From: Nocardia higoensis | GTDB taxonomy: Bacteria > Actinomycetota > Actinomycetes > Mycobacteriales > Mycobacteriaceae | Direction of reading: 5' to 3' | DNA length: 64,000 bases | Assembly: GCF_015477835.1 (NCBI RefSeq) | Contig: NZ_JADLQN010000003.1 | Span: 310,001-374,000 of the forward strand | Shown here: piece after piece, positions 36,879 through 45,436 of the stretch | Position numbering within the stretch: position 1 is the stretch's first letter | Layout of the letters: the number at the start of each line of letters is the position of its first letter | Translations under genes and position numbers: made by a program | Notes under the pieces: model-generated | Seen by the model: the letters and a program-made list of their open reading frames with translations, nothing else | What the model was told of the DNA's origin: nothing | The model's database searches: none

Positions 36879-38003
36879 ATGTTCGTATTCCGCACCGGCG
36901 CATCACGGACCGCCTCCTCCGACGCCGCCCTCGGCGCCGCATCCTTCGGCACCGCCGCCGCGCCCGATCTCTCCCGCGCCGCCGAGACCGCCCCCGCCCG
37001 CGCCGTGGAGACCGCCCCCACCCGCGCCGTGGAGACCGCCCCCGCCCGCGCCGCCCTTGACCCGGACAGCAGGCTCGTCACGGTCCGCGCCGACGACGGG
37101 GTCGCGCTCGCGGCGCGGGTGTTCGGCCCCGATAGCGCGCCGCTGACGCTGGTCTTCGCCCACGGCCACTGCCTGCACACGCAGTCGTGGTCGCTGCTGT
37201 GCGCGCGACTACGAGCGCGATGGGGCGATGACGCCCGGATGATCTGTTACGACCATCGCGGTCACGGCGAGTCCGACGAAGGTCACCCCGCCACCTACAC
37301 CATCGACCAGCTCGCCCGCGATCTCGACGCCGTACTGCGCGCGGTGGCGCCCACCGGGCCGATCGTGCTGGTCGGGCATTCGATGGGCGCGATGGTGCTG
37401 CTGGCGTACTCGCGACTGTTCGCCGAGGCCATCGGCACCCGAGTGGTCGGGGTCGGCCTGATCGCCGGTGCGGCGACCGGGCTCACCGATGTCGGCCTCG
37501 GCCGGTTCCTGCACCGCTATACGGTGATGTCGCTACAGACCGCGGTCCGGCACGCGCCGCGGGCGATGCAGGCCTCCAAACGGTTCTCCCGGCACCTGTT
37601 CGAGCCGTTGATGCGGGAGGCGAGTGCGGGCACCAGGACGATCAGCCCGCATCTGCTCGCCGTGGCGACCACGATGCTCAACGAGACTCCGCTGCTGACC
37701 ATGGCGGGTTTCCTCACCTCGCTCATCCGTTTCGACGAGATCGAGGGACTGCACCGGCTGGGCGCGGTGCCGACGCTGGTGCTGGCGGGCTCGGCCGACA
37801 TCGTGGTGCCGTTCGCGCACTCGGTGGTGCTGGCCTCCCAGCTCGGCGACTGCGAGCTGGTGCGCGTGGAGGGCGGCAGCCACAGCGTGATCGGGGAGCG
37901 CACGGACGAGGTGGCCGGGGCCATCGCCCGGCTGGTCGCGCGCACTCGGATCGCGGTCACGCGCGATACCGGCGGCACCACTGATTTCGCCATCGCGGGA
38001 TAG
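36879..38003 (+). CDS. Alpha/beta hydrolase with N-terminal repeat insert
   Basis: 374 residues. The alpha/beta-hydrolase core (about 63-355) shows the oxyanion region FAHGHCLHTQSW, YDHRGHGESDEG, nucleophile elbow LVGHSMGAMVLLAY, acid region LVLAGSADIVVPF and the final histidine in VEGGSHSVIGER. The first 60 residues are low-complexity and include three copies of an 8-residue repeat (AVETAPAR type), absent from the family. Probable lipase/esterase; substrate unknown. ATG at 36879 preceded by GGGAG; the frame is open upstream to 36780. Confidence 0.83.
   Translation: MFVFRTGASRTASSDAALGAASFGTAAAPDLSRAAETAPARAVETAPTRAVETAPARAALDPDSRLVTVRADDGVALAARVFGPDSAPLTLVFAHGHCLHTQSWSLLCARLRARWGDDARMICYDHRGHGESDEGHPATYTIDQLARDLDAVLRAVAPTGPIVLVGHSMGAMVLLAYSRLFAEAIGTRVVGVGLIAGAATGLTDVGLGRFLHRYTVMSLQTAVRHAPRAMQASKRFSRHLFEPLMREASAGTRTISPHLLAVATTMLNETPLLTMAGFLTSLIRFDEIEGLHRLGAVPTLVLAGSADIVVPFAHSVVLASQLGDCELVRVEGGSHSVIGERTDEVAGAIARLVARTRIAVTRDTGGTTDFAIAG
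36982..37053. repeat. 24-bp tandem repeat in the alpha/beta hydrolase N terminus
   Basis: Three near-identical 24-base units containing GAGACCGCCCCC, coding for an 8-residue Ala/Glu/Thr/Pro/Arg repeat. In-frame, like the other repeats of this region. Confidence 0.8.
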
Positions 38004-38268
38004 CCGAGGCGACCGGACAGCAATCGGTTTCCGGCGCCCTCGGGGCGGCGGACCCGTTCGCTACGGCCCGCGAGACGGTTATGGCGAATTTCAGGCAATT
38101 GGCACGGTCGAAGATTTCCCGGGACTGGACAGCGCTTCTCGGGTACTGTGTTGTAGATCACGTTGTGTGGTGGGTCACACGACCCGGTGATGCATGGCCT
38201 GCGGGTACCCCGCGGGGCAACGCCCCCGATCCGGGTCCGCACGTCCGCCAGGAACACAGGAGGAATCG

Positions 38269-38556
38269 ATGACACGCAGCGATATCGCGGAACTGCGCTT
38301 TGCGGTCAACCAGCTCCGGCAATCCATCGGCGCACTGCGCACCCACTACGGCGACGCCAATACCGTGCGCCGGCTGGAGAACGATCTCGAGCGGCTCACC
38401 ATCGACGCCGACGAGTTCGAGCAGGCCCCGCCGCCGGAGATCACGCGCAGGGCGCAGAACACCATCTATGTCCCGGACAGCAAGTCCGACGAAGCGGCCT
38501 GGATGGGCGCACAGGACGAGGGACTGGGCTTCCACTCCCGACCGCGCACCACCTGA
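38269..38556 (+). CDS. Small conserved-looking coiled-coil protein
   Basis: 95 residues from an ATG with an excellent AGGAGGAATCG leader. The first half is a predicted coiled coil (ELRFAVNQLRQSIGALRTHY, VRRLENDLERLTIDADEF); the second half is polar with NTIYVPDSKSDEAAWMGAQD. No known family recognised. It is followed by a strong hairpin terminator, so it is an independent transcript. The structure suggests a scaffold or DNA/protein-binding accessory; function unknown. Confidence 0.75.
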   Translation: MTRSDIAELRFAVNQLRQSIGALRTHYGDANTVRRLENDLERLTIDADEFEQAPPPEITRRAQNTIYVPDSKSDEAAWMGAQDEGLGFHSRPRTT

Positions 38557-38566
38557 CCGCGCCGGC

Positions 38567-38604
38567 CCGGCCCGCATCGCTCGGCGTCGCGCGATGCGGG
38601 CCGG
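38567..38604. terminator. Bidirectional intrinsic terminator
   Basis: Perfect 14-base arms CCGGCCCGCATCGC (38567-38580) and GCGATGCGGGCCGG (38591-38604) with a 10-base loop, between convergent genes. Confidence 0.8.
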
Positions 38605-38656
38605 ATCCACCGCGCCAGGCCGGCGACGTCACAGTCTGAAGTCCCGGATCCGGCGC

Positions 38657-40261
38657 TCAGGAACGTTGCTGCCACTTGTTGCGCGCGCCGGCCACCCGGT
38701 GCTTGCCGGCGCGCTTGTTCGGAGCGGCTCCGTGGAATCGCGCGCCCGCGGGCGCCTGCACCTGCGGCGGCGCGACAGCGGATTCGAACAGTGCCGCGAT
38801 TCCGTGGTCGTGGCCGAGCGCGATGGCCTCCAGCGCGTACCGACCGCCGGACCGCGAGAGTTCGTGCAGCATCGTCGTCATGATCCGCAGGCCGGTCGCG
38901 CCGACCGGATGACCGAGCGCGATCGAGGAACCGTTGACGTTGAGCCGGTCGTTCGGATCCAGATCCCACTCCCGCGCGAGCGCCAGCACCTCCACCGCGA
39001 ATCCTTCGTTGACCTCGATGAGATCCAGGTCGTCCATGCCGAATCCGGTGCGCCCGAGCAACTTCGCGACCGCGGGCGCGGCGCCGAGCGAGGCGGTGTC
39101 GACATCGCTGCCCGCCGCCGCCCAGCCCACCAGGTAAGCCATCGGCTCGAGCCCGAACTCCTCGAGCCGGTCCTCGGCGACGACCAGGCAGGCCGAGGCG
39201 CCGTGCCGGTGCGCGCTCATATTGCCCGCCGTGACCACTCCGTCGGACAACAGCGGCCGCAGCGCGGCCAGGGTGTGCGTGGACATCTCGCCGTCGACGC
39301 CCTCGTCGCGCAGTATCCGGTGCCCGCCGGTGTCGTCGGAAGCGATGCCGTACTCGGGCCGATCCGCGCGCACGCTGACCACCTCGGCGCCGAAGCATCC
39401 CTGCCGCCACGCCCTGGCGGCCTTGCGATGGCTGGCGACCGCGAACTCGTCGGCCTCGGCCCGGGTGATGCCGTAGTAGCGGGCCACCTCCTCGGCATTG
39501 ACCAGATCGATCGAGGACGACGACCACGCCCGGGCGCCCCCCACGACTCCGCCGCCGTGTCGCGCTCCGACCGGGCCGTAGCCGCCCTGCGGGTATGCCC
39601 GCTGTCCGAAACCGCTCGGCCCGTAACCACTTCGGCGTTCACCGGCGTGCCGGTGAACGCCCGGTCCGTAACCGCCGTGGGCGACGCCGCCCGGTCCGTA
39701 ACCGCCGCCCGGTCCGTAACCGCCGCCCGGTCCGTAACCGCCCGGCCCCTCGCCGCTTCGGCCGTCACCGGCTGGTCCTGGGCCCGCCTGCGCTGAGCCG
39801 CCCTGCCACTGACGGGCCTGCCCCACACCGCGCGGTCCCTGGCCGACCGGTCCCCGGCCCCGCTGCGGGTAACCGGCCTGCCCGAATCCGCCCGTCCCGT
39901 CGCCGCCCGCCTCGACGCCGCCCGCCACCACCACATCGGCCGCGCCGGTCTGCACCATCATCGCCGCGGTGATCACCGCCTGCAGTCCGCTGCCGTTGTG
40001 CCGGTCGGTGACGAAACCCGGCACGGCGAACGGCAGCCCCGTATCCCGGGCGGCCAGTTTGCCCAGGTCGGGGCCGGACGCCGAACCCACGCGCGAACAC
40101 GCCATCGCGACGTCCTCGATACGCCACGGCTCGATACCCGAACGCTCGATGACCGCCGACAGCACCGTCGACGCCAGCCACGGGGCGGGCATCCTCGACA
40201 GCGCACCGCCGTCGACCCCGCTGGGGGTGCGAACCGGCGCCACGATCGCGGCTCTTCTCAT
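38657..40261 (-). CDS. Thiolase-family protein lacking both catalytic cysteines, with Gly/Tyr-rich insert
   Basis: 534 residues with the complete thiolase scaffold: RRAAIVAPVRTPSG at the start, SHRKAARA, VNEGFAVEVLALAREW, and NVNGSSIALGHPVGATGLR with the His of GHP. The nucleophile position in the usual NRxCxSGLQA motif is Asn89 (DRHNGSGLQAV), and the second cysteine of the C-terminal CxGGGxG loop is Ala481 (IALGHDHG). Acetyl transfer by the normal mechanism is therefore not expected. Between about 122 and 245 a Gly/Tyr/Pro/Gln-rich insert (GGYGPGG repeats) replaces the short loop after VAGGVE. ATG at 40261 has AAGGAGAG upstream, and an operator-like palindrome lies in the leader. It could be a pseudoenzyme, lipid-binding protein, or decaying gene. 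Confidence 0.83.
   Translation of the reverse strand: MRRAAIVAPVRTPSGVDGGALSRMPAPWLASTVLSAVIERSGIEPWRIEDVAMACSRVGSASGPDLGKLAARDTGLPFAVPGFVTDRHNGSGLQAVITAAMMVQTGAADVVVAGGVEAGGDGTGGFGQAGYPQRGRGPVGQGPRGVGQARQWQGGSAQAGPGPAGDGRSGEGPGGYGPGGGYGPGGGYGPGGVAHGGYGPGVHRHAGERRSGYGPSGFGQRAYPQGGYGPVGARHGGGVVGGARAWSSSSIDLVNAEEVARYYGITRAEADEFAVASHRKAARAWRQGCFGAEVVSVRADRPEYGIASDDTGGHRILRDEGVDGEMSTHTLAALRPLLSDGVVTAGNMSAHRHGASACLVVAEDRLEEFGLEPMAYLVGWAAAGSDVDTASLGAAPAVAKLLGRTGFGMDDLDLIEVNEGFAVEVLALAREWDLDPNDRLNVNGSSIALGHPVGATGLRIMTTMLHELSRSGGRYALEAIALGHDHGIAALFESAVAPPQVQAPAGARFHGAAPNKRAGKHRVAGARNKWQQRS
39560..39905. repeat. Gly/Tyr/Pro-coding repeat tract in the thiolase-like gene
   Basis: Imperfect tandem repeats built around CGGTCCGTAACCGCC (plus-strand reading), densest at 39690-39760, coding on the minus strand for GGYGPGG-type units. 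Outer copies are degenerate. The tract accounts for nearly all of the extra length over a normal thiolase of about 390-400 residues. Confidence 0.85.
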
Positions 40262-40298
40262 GGTCGGTCTCTCCTTACCCGGGTGGATTCCGGAGTGC

Positions 40299-40324
40299 GC
40301 TGACATATGTCCACGCATGTCAGC
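40299..40324. promoter_or_regulatory. Operator-like inverted repeat before the thiolase-like gene
   Basis: Perfect 8-base arms GCTGACAT (40299-40306) and ATGTCAGC (40317-40324), separated by 10 bases that begin ATGTCC; an inner GACATATGTC is itself a palindrome. It lies 38 bases upstream of the minus-strand start codon, in the 339-base gap shared with the sdh operon, so it may control either gene. Confidence 0.5.
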
Positions 40325-40600
40325 AGGTGTCGCTGGAGAAAGGGGACCACGCCGATGTTGCGAAGACGTGACATCTGCGGAACCCATTTCGCACGTGAGC
40401 CGGGCCGCGATTGTGTGGCGCAAATCATAGGCGGCGCACCCACCCGATATGGCCGAGACCACCCTCGAGCCATAGTCCCACTGACGTAAGGTGCTGTGCA
40501 TCACATCCAGAGCGCGGTCGGCATCGATACTCCAGACGGCACGGATTCCCGCGACGACATCGATCTCCGCCCGCCGAGCGAATCAGCGAGGCGTCCTCCC

Positions 40601-41428
40601 GTGAGTGCCGCACCGACCGCTGTCCCCACGGGGACGGGCGTTTTCAGCAAGACCAGGGCCCGAATCGCCGCGCGCACCCTGCGCACCGACCGCTGGTGGG
40701 TGCCGCCACTACTCACGGTGCTCGGACTCGGCGCCTTCGTGGTCTACGCGACGATCAGATCTTTTGTCCGAACGGCCTATTGGGTGCCGGAGTACCACTA
40801 CCTGACGCCGTTCTACTCGCCCTGTCTGAGCGATTCGTGTGTGCCGGGTTCGAGTCATTTCGGCACACCGTTCCCGGAACTGCCCATGTGGATTCCGCTG
40901 GGTTTCCTGGTGCTGCCGTTCCTGCTCGGCTTCCGCCTGACCTGCTACTACTACCGCAAGGCCTACTACCGCTCGGTGTGGTTCGCCCCGCCCGCCTGCG
41001 CCGTGGCCGAACCGCACCAGCGCTACACCGGCGAGACCAGGCTGCCGCTGATCGTGCAGAACGCGCACCGCTACTTCTTCTATGTGGCGCTGGTCATCTC
41101 GCTGATCAACACCTACGACGCGCTCTCGGCCTTCCACGGCTCCGGCGGCGGATTCGGTTTCGGCCTGGGCAATCTCGTGCTGCTCGGCAATGTGACCCTG
41201 CTGTGGGCCTACACGCTGTCGTGCCATTCCTGCAGGCACATCACCGGCGGCCGACTCAAACACTTCTCCGCGCATCCGGTGCGCTACCGATTCTGGACTT
41301 TCGTCTCCAGGCTCAACACCAGGCACATGGAACTGGCCTGGATCACTCTGGGCACTCTCGTGCTCACCGACCTCTACGTGCTGCTGGTCGCCAGCGACAC
41401 GATCTCGGACCTGCGGTTCGTCAACTGA
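40601..41428 (+). CDS. sdhC: Succinate dehydrogenase 1 membrane anchor (SdhC/cytochrome b-type, Rv0249c-like)
   Basis: 275 residues from the GTG at 40601; a longer GTG start at 40496 is possible but adds a polar, non-conserved stretch. Five hydrophobic helices are seen: WWVPPLLTVLGLGAFVVY, MWIPLGFLVLPFLLGF, YFFYVALVISLINTY, LVLLGNVTLLWAYTL and LAWITLGTLVLTDLYVLLVA. LTCYYYRKAYYR and SCHSCRHITGG are strongly characteristic of the mycobacterial Sdh1 anchor. It fixes the dehydrogenase in the membrane and passes electrons to menaquinone. First gene of a three-gene operon with sdhA and sdhB. Confidence 0.9.
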   Translation: MSAAPTAVPTGTGVFSKTRARIAARTLRTDRWWVPPLLTVLGLGAFVVYATIRSFVRTAYWVPEYHYLTPFYSPCLSDSCVPGSSHFGTPFPELPMWIPLGFLVLPFLLGFRLTCYYYRKAYYRSVWFAPPACAVAEPHQRYTGETRLPLIVQNAHRYFFYVALVISLINTYDALSAFHGSGGGFGFGLGNLVLLGNVTLLWAYTLSCHSCRHITGGRLKHFSAHPVRYRFWTFVSRLNTRHMELAWITLGTLVLTDLYVLLVASDTISDLRFVN

Positions 41429-41458
41429 CCCGCCCCGGCTTCAGGAGTATCCCCAGCT

Positions 41459-43444
41459 ATGCCAGAAGAGGAACGGCACACCGCCGGCGAACGGCACACC
41501 GCCGTCGAAAGGCACAACTACGACGTGGTCGTCATCGGAGCGGGCGGCGCCGGACTGCGGGCGGTGATCGAAGCGCGCGAGCACGGCCTCTCGGTGGCGG
41601 TGGTGTGCAAATCGCTGTTCGGCAAGGCGCACACCGTGATGGCCGAAGGCGGCTGCGCGGCCTCGATGGGCAACGCCAACGAGAAGGACACCTGGCAGAC
41701 CCACTTCAAGGACACCATGCGCGGGGGCAAGTTCCTCAACAACTGGCGCATGGCCGAACTCCACGCCCAGGAGGCGCCCGCGCGGGTGTGGGAGCTGGAA
41801 TCCTATGGGGCGCTGTTCGATCGGACGCCCGACGGCCGGATCAGCCAGCGCAACTTCGGCGGGCACACCTATCCGCGCCTGGCCCACGTCGGCGACCGCA
41901 CCGGTCTCGAGATCATCCGCACGATGCAGCAGAAGATCGTCGCGCTGCAGCAGGAGGATTTCGCGGCCACCGGCGACTACGAGGCCCGGATCAAGGTCTT
42001 CGCCGAGTGCACGGTCACCGAACTACTCACCGACGAAGGGCGCATCTGCGGCGCCTTCGGCTACTGGCGCGAATCCGGCAAGTTCGTACTGTTCGAAGCC
42101 CCCGCGGTGGTGCTGGCCACCGGCGGCATCGGCAAGTCCTACAAGGTCACCTCGAACTCCTGGGAGTACACCGGAGACGGGCACGCCTTGGCGCTGCGCG
42201 CGGGGGCGACGCTGATCAACATGGAGTTCCTGCAGTTCCACCCGACCGGCATGGTCTGGCCGCCGAGCGTCAAGGGCATCCTGGTGACCGAAGGCGTGCG
42301 CGGCGACGGCGGGGTCCTCAAGAACTCCGACGACAAGCGGTTCATGTTCGACTACATCCCCCCGGTGTTCAAGGGCCAGTACGCCGAATCCGAGGCCGAG
42401 GCCGACCAGTGGCTGAAGGACAACGATTCCGCGCGCCGCACCCCCGACCTGCTGCCGCGCGACGAGGTCGCCCGCGCGATCAACGAGGAGGTCAAGGCCG
42501 GGCGCGGCACCGTGCACGGCGGGGTCTACCTCGATATCGCCTCCCGGCTGCCCGCCGAGGAGATCCGGCGCAGGCTGCCCTCGATGTATCACCAGTTCAA
42601 GGAACTGGCCGATGTGGACATCACCAAGGAGCCGATGGAGGTCGGGCCGACCTGCCATTACGTCATGGGCGGCATCGAGGTCGATCCGGACACCGGTGCC
42701 GCGACGGTGCCCGGCCTGTTCGCCGCGGGTGAGTGTTCCGGCGGTATGCACGGCTCCAACCGGCTCGGCGGCAATTCGCTGTCGGATCTGCTCGTGTTCG
42801 GCAGGCGCGCCGGTCTGGGGGCCGCGGCCTACGTCGAGGGGCTCGACCGACGACCGCACGTCCGCGAGGACGCGGTCGCCGACGCGGCCCGCATCGCGGT
42901 GGCGCCGTTCGATCCGCCCGCCGACGGCCGCGGCGAGAATCCGTACACCCTGCACACCGATCTGCAGCAGGTGATGAACGACCTGGTCGGCATCATTCGC
43001 AAGAAGCACGAACTGGAGCAGGCGCTGGAGCGGCTCGCCGAATTGCGGGCGCGCTTCGGCAGCGTCACCGTCGAGGGACACCGGCAGTTCAACCCCGGCT
43101 GGCACCTGGCCCTCGACCTGCGCAACATGCTGCTGGTCAGCGAATGCGTCGCGCGGGCGGCACTGTTGCGCACCGAGAGCCGCGGCGGGCACACCCGCGA
43201 CGACCATCCGGGCATGGACCCGGCGTGGCGGAACAGGCTGCTGGTCTGCTCGATCGATGCCGGGGCCGCCGCCGACCCGGTGTCTCCGCCGGTGCGGGTC
43301 GTGCCCGAGGACCAGATTCCGATGCGCGCCGATCTGCTGGCGCTGTTCGATCTCGGCGAACTCGAGAAGTACTACGACTCGGGCGAACTCGTCGGCCATC
43401 CGGCCGGTGCGGAGACGGGATCCGATGCGGAAGGTGAGAGCTAG
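41459..43444 (+). CDS. sdhA: Succinate dehydrogenase/fumarate reductase flavoprotein subunit
   Basis: 661-residue flavoprotein. FAD-binding VVIGAGGAGLRAVIEA, the covalent-FAD histidine region KAHTVMAEGGCAASMGN, LQFHPTGMVWPPSV, and the active-site SGGMHGSNRLGGNSLSDLLVFG followed by GRRAG are all in place. It oxidises succinate to fumarate on the cytosolic face. In mycobacteria the corresponding enzyme (Sdh1, Rv0248c) is the main aerobic succinate oxidase. It lies 30 bases after sdhC and two bases before sdhB, so the operon is tightly coupled. Confidence 0.95.
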   Translation: MPEEERHTAGERHTAVERHNYDVVVIGAGGAGLRAVIEAREHGLSVAVVCKSLFGKAHTVMAEGGCAASMGNANEKDTWQTHFKDTMRGGKFLNNWRMAELHAQEAPARVWELESYGALFDRTPDGRISQRNFGGHTYPRLAHVGDRTGLEIIRTMQQKIVALQQEDFAATGDYEARIKVFAECTVTELLTDEGRICGAFGYWRESGKFVLFEAPAVVLATGGIGKSYKVTSNSWEYTGDGHALALRAGATLINMEFLQFHPTGMVWPPSVKGILVTEGVRGDGGVLKNSDDKRFMFDYIPPVFKGQYAESEAEADQWLKDNDSARRTPDLLPRDEVARAINEEVKAGRGTVHGGVYLDIASRLPAEEIRRRLPSMYHQFKELADVDITKEPMEVGPTCHYVMGGIEVDPDTGAATVPGLFAAGECSGGMHGSNRLGGNSLSDLLVFGRRAGLGAAAYVEGLDRRPHVREDAVADAARIAVAPFDPPADGRGENPYTLHTDLQQVMNDLVGIIRKKHELEQALERLAELRARFGSVTVEGHRQFNPGWHLALDLRNMLLVSECVARAALLRTESRGGHTRDDHPGMDPAWRNRLLVCSIDAGAAADPVSPPVRVVPEDQIPMRADLLALFDLGELEKYYDSGELVGHPAGAETGSDAEGES

Positions 43445-43446
43445 TC

Positions 43447-44193
43447 ATGGGATACGAGGCGAAGTTCCGCGTGTGGCGCGGTGACGACACCGGCGGTGCG
43501 CTGGAGGATTTCACCGTCGAGGTGAACGAGGGCGAGGTGGTGCTCGACATCATCCACCGACTCCAGGCCACCCAGGCTCCCGATCTGGCGGTGCGCTGGA
43601 ACTGCAAGGCGGGCAAATGCGGGTCGTGCTCGGCGGAGGTCAACGGCAGGCCCCGGCTGCTGTGCATGACCAGGATGTCGACGTTCACCACCGACGAACT
43701 GGTGACCGTCACGCCGATGCGCACCTTCCCGGTCATCCGCGACCTGGTCACCGACGTGTCGTTCAACTACCAGAAGGCCCGCGAGATCCCGTCCTTCACG
43801 CCGCCCCCCGGGCTGGCGCCCGGCGAGTACCGGATGAAGCAGGTCGATGTGGAACGGTCGCAGGAATTCCGGAAATGCATCGAATGCTTCCTGTGCCAGA
43901 ACGTCTGCCATGTGGTTCGTGATCACGAGGAGAACAAGGAGGCTTTCGCCGGGCCGCGATTCCTCATGCGTATCGCGGAGCTCGAAATGCATCCGCTCGA
44001 CGTCGCCGATCGCAGGCAGCAGGCCCAAGAGGAACACGGACTCGGCTACTGCAATATCACCAAGTGCTGCACCGAGGTGTGCCCGGAAAACATCAAGATC
44101 ACCGACAATGCGCTGATCCCGCTCAAGGAGCGGGTCGCCGATCGCCGGTACGATCCGCTGGTCTGGTTGGGCAACAAGCTTTTTCGGCGCTGA
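43447..44193 (+). CDS. sdhB: Succinate dehydrogenase iron-sulfur subunit
   Basis: 248-residue iron-sulfur subunit. The N-terminal [2Fe-2S] ferredoxin domain has CKAGKCGSCSAEVNGRPRLLC. The C-terminal domain has CIECFLCQNVCHV and CNITKCCTEVCPENIKI for the [4Fe-4S] and [3Fe-4S] centres. It transfers electrons from the flavin in SdhA to the quinone site in the membrane subunit. Begins two bases after the sdhA stop; last gene of the operon. Confidence 0.95.
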   Translation: MGYEAKFRVWRGDDTGGALEDFTVEVNEGEVVLDIIHRLQATQAPDLAVRWNCKAGKCGSCSAEVNGRPRLLCMTRMSTFTTDELVTVTPMRTFPVIRDLVTDVSFNYQKAREIPSFTPPPGLAPGEYRMKQVDVERSQEFRKCIECFLCQNVCHVVRDHEENKEAFAGPRFLMRIAELEMHPLDVADRRQQAQEEHGLGYCNITKCCTEVCPENIKITDNALIPLKERVADRRYDPLVWLGNKLFRR

Positions 44194-44207
44194 GAGGGTG
44201 GGCGGAA

Positions 44208-44405
44208 CTAGATGGTGGCGACGACTCCCAGCGCCACCATCCACACCAGCGCACCCACGACCAGGGCGGGCAGAAAAGATCCGGTCAACATGAAGACGCC
44301 CACCGCCGACACCGAGAAAAGCAACGCGACAATGAGCCATTCCACCCAGTCGCCGGGCCGCAATTTACGGTACCGTGTGTGATAATTCTTGATTCCACGG
44401 TCCAT
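44208..44405 (-). CDS. Small two-helix membrane protein
   Basis: 65 residues with an N-terminal polar, basic section (MDRGIKNYHTRYRKLRPGDW) and two hydrophobic helices (VEWLIVALLFSVSAVGVFML, PALVVGALVWMVALGVVA). Convergent with sdhB, 14 bases between the ends. Small membrane proteins beside the sdh1 operon may be subunit-like, but this one is on the opposite strand, so any link to the complex is speculation. No family recognised. Confidence 0.6.
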   Translation of the reverse strand: MDRGIKNYHTRYRKLRPGDWVEWLIVALLFSVSAVGVFMLTGSFLPALVVGALVWMVALGVVATI

Positions 44406-44500
44406 GTGGTGTGATTACCCGCAGGCGGCCTGGGTAAACCCGTTCTGTTGCCGAACCTGCGTCGTTTCGTGATCTCCCGCACCGTGTGTCGGCCGACCGC

Positions 44501-45436
44501 TCACAGTGTGGAGGTGTAGTCCTTGGCGAGTTCGCGCAGCAACCGTCTGCCTGCCTGCACGTCCAGTGCGCAGCGGCGCAGACATTCGTGGGCGGCGAGG
44601 AAGCGCTGCACGTCGACTCCTCGCTCGAGGTAGAGGTCGCCGGTGAAGCCGGGCACGTGCACGATCGGCGGATCGGCCCGTTTGCCGCGCCCCTCGCCGT
44701 CGAAGCACAACACGGTGAACGGGCCGGTCGGTTCGCCCAGCGGCATGCCGGCGGCGAACGGCAGCACCCGCACTCCGATGGTCGAGCGCGTGCTCAGGTC
44801 CGCCAGGTGCCGCAGCTGTCCGGCCATGACTTTCGGGCCGCCGACCATCCGGCGCAACACCGCCTCGTGCACCACGACGTCGGCGTGCACCGGTGCGACC
44901 TTCCTGGTCAGCGCCGCCTGCCGCTGCATCCGCGTATGCACCCGGCGTTCGATCTCCTCCTCGTCGACCTCGGCGGAGATATGCCGCAGCAGCGCCCGTG
45001 CGTAATCCGGCGTCTGCATCGGAGCGGGGACGAGTTCGGACTGATAGGAGAACAGCTCCCGCGCGGTCGCCTCGATGCCGGCGTAGACGTCGAAGCTCGC
45101 CGGGATCAGTTCGCCGAAGGCGTGCCACCAAGCGTTACCCGGACGCTGTTTGGCCAGACCGGCGAGCGCTTCCCTGGCCTCGTCCGGGATGCCGTAGATC
45201 CGGCACAGCTCCTGGATGTCGACAGTGCGCAGACGATCGGCCTGGCCCTTCTCCAGCCGTTGCAGGGTGGTCGCTCCCCACTCCATCAACCGCGCGGCGT
45301 CGGCGATGGTGAGGCCGGCCTGGGTACGCCAGTCTCGTAGGTAGCGACCCAGTTGCCGACGGGCGATCGTCGACGCCGCGTCTGTCGAGGGGGCTGAATC
45401 CAGGAGTGCTCGTGTCGAACTCGGTGTCACCGTCAT
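44501..45436 (-). CDS. XRE-family regulator with DUF5753 domain
   Basis: 311-residue transcriptional regulator. The helix-turn-helix (about 30-85) reads LGRYLRDWRTQAGLTIADAARLMEWGATTLQRLEKGQ in pieces. The C-terminal DUF5753 domain (about 105-300) includes QTPDYARALLRHI, VHEAVLRRMVGGP, LADLSTRSTIGVRVLPFAAG and VHVPGFTGDLYLE. This class (BldD-associated, Wbl-like neighbours in Streptomyces) often pairs with a DUF397 or other small protein. ATG at 45436 with GGAG upstream. A divergent small gene pair starts 354 bases away, matching the usual regulator-plus-small-partner arrangement. Confidence 0.9.
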   Translation of the reverse strand: MTVTPSSTRALLDSAPSTDAASTIARRQLGRYLRDWRTQAGLTIADAARLMEWGATTLQRLEKGQADRLRTVDIQELCRIYGIPDEAREALAGLAKQRPGNAWWHAFGELIPASFDVYAGIEATARELFSYQSELVPAPMQTPDYARALLRHISAEVDEEEIERRVHTRMQRQAALTRKVAPVHADVVVHEAVLRRMVGGPKVMAGQLRHLADLSTRSTIGVRVLPFAAGMPLGEPTGPFTVLCFDGEGRGKRADPPIVHVPGFTGDLYLERGVDVQRFLAAHECLRRCALDVQAGRRLLRELAKDYTSTL

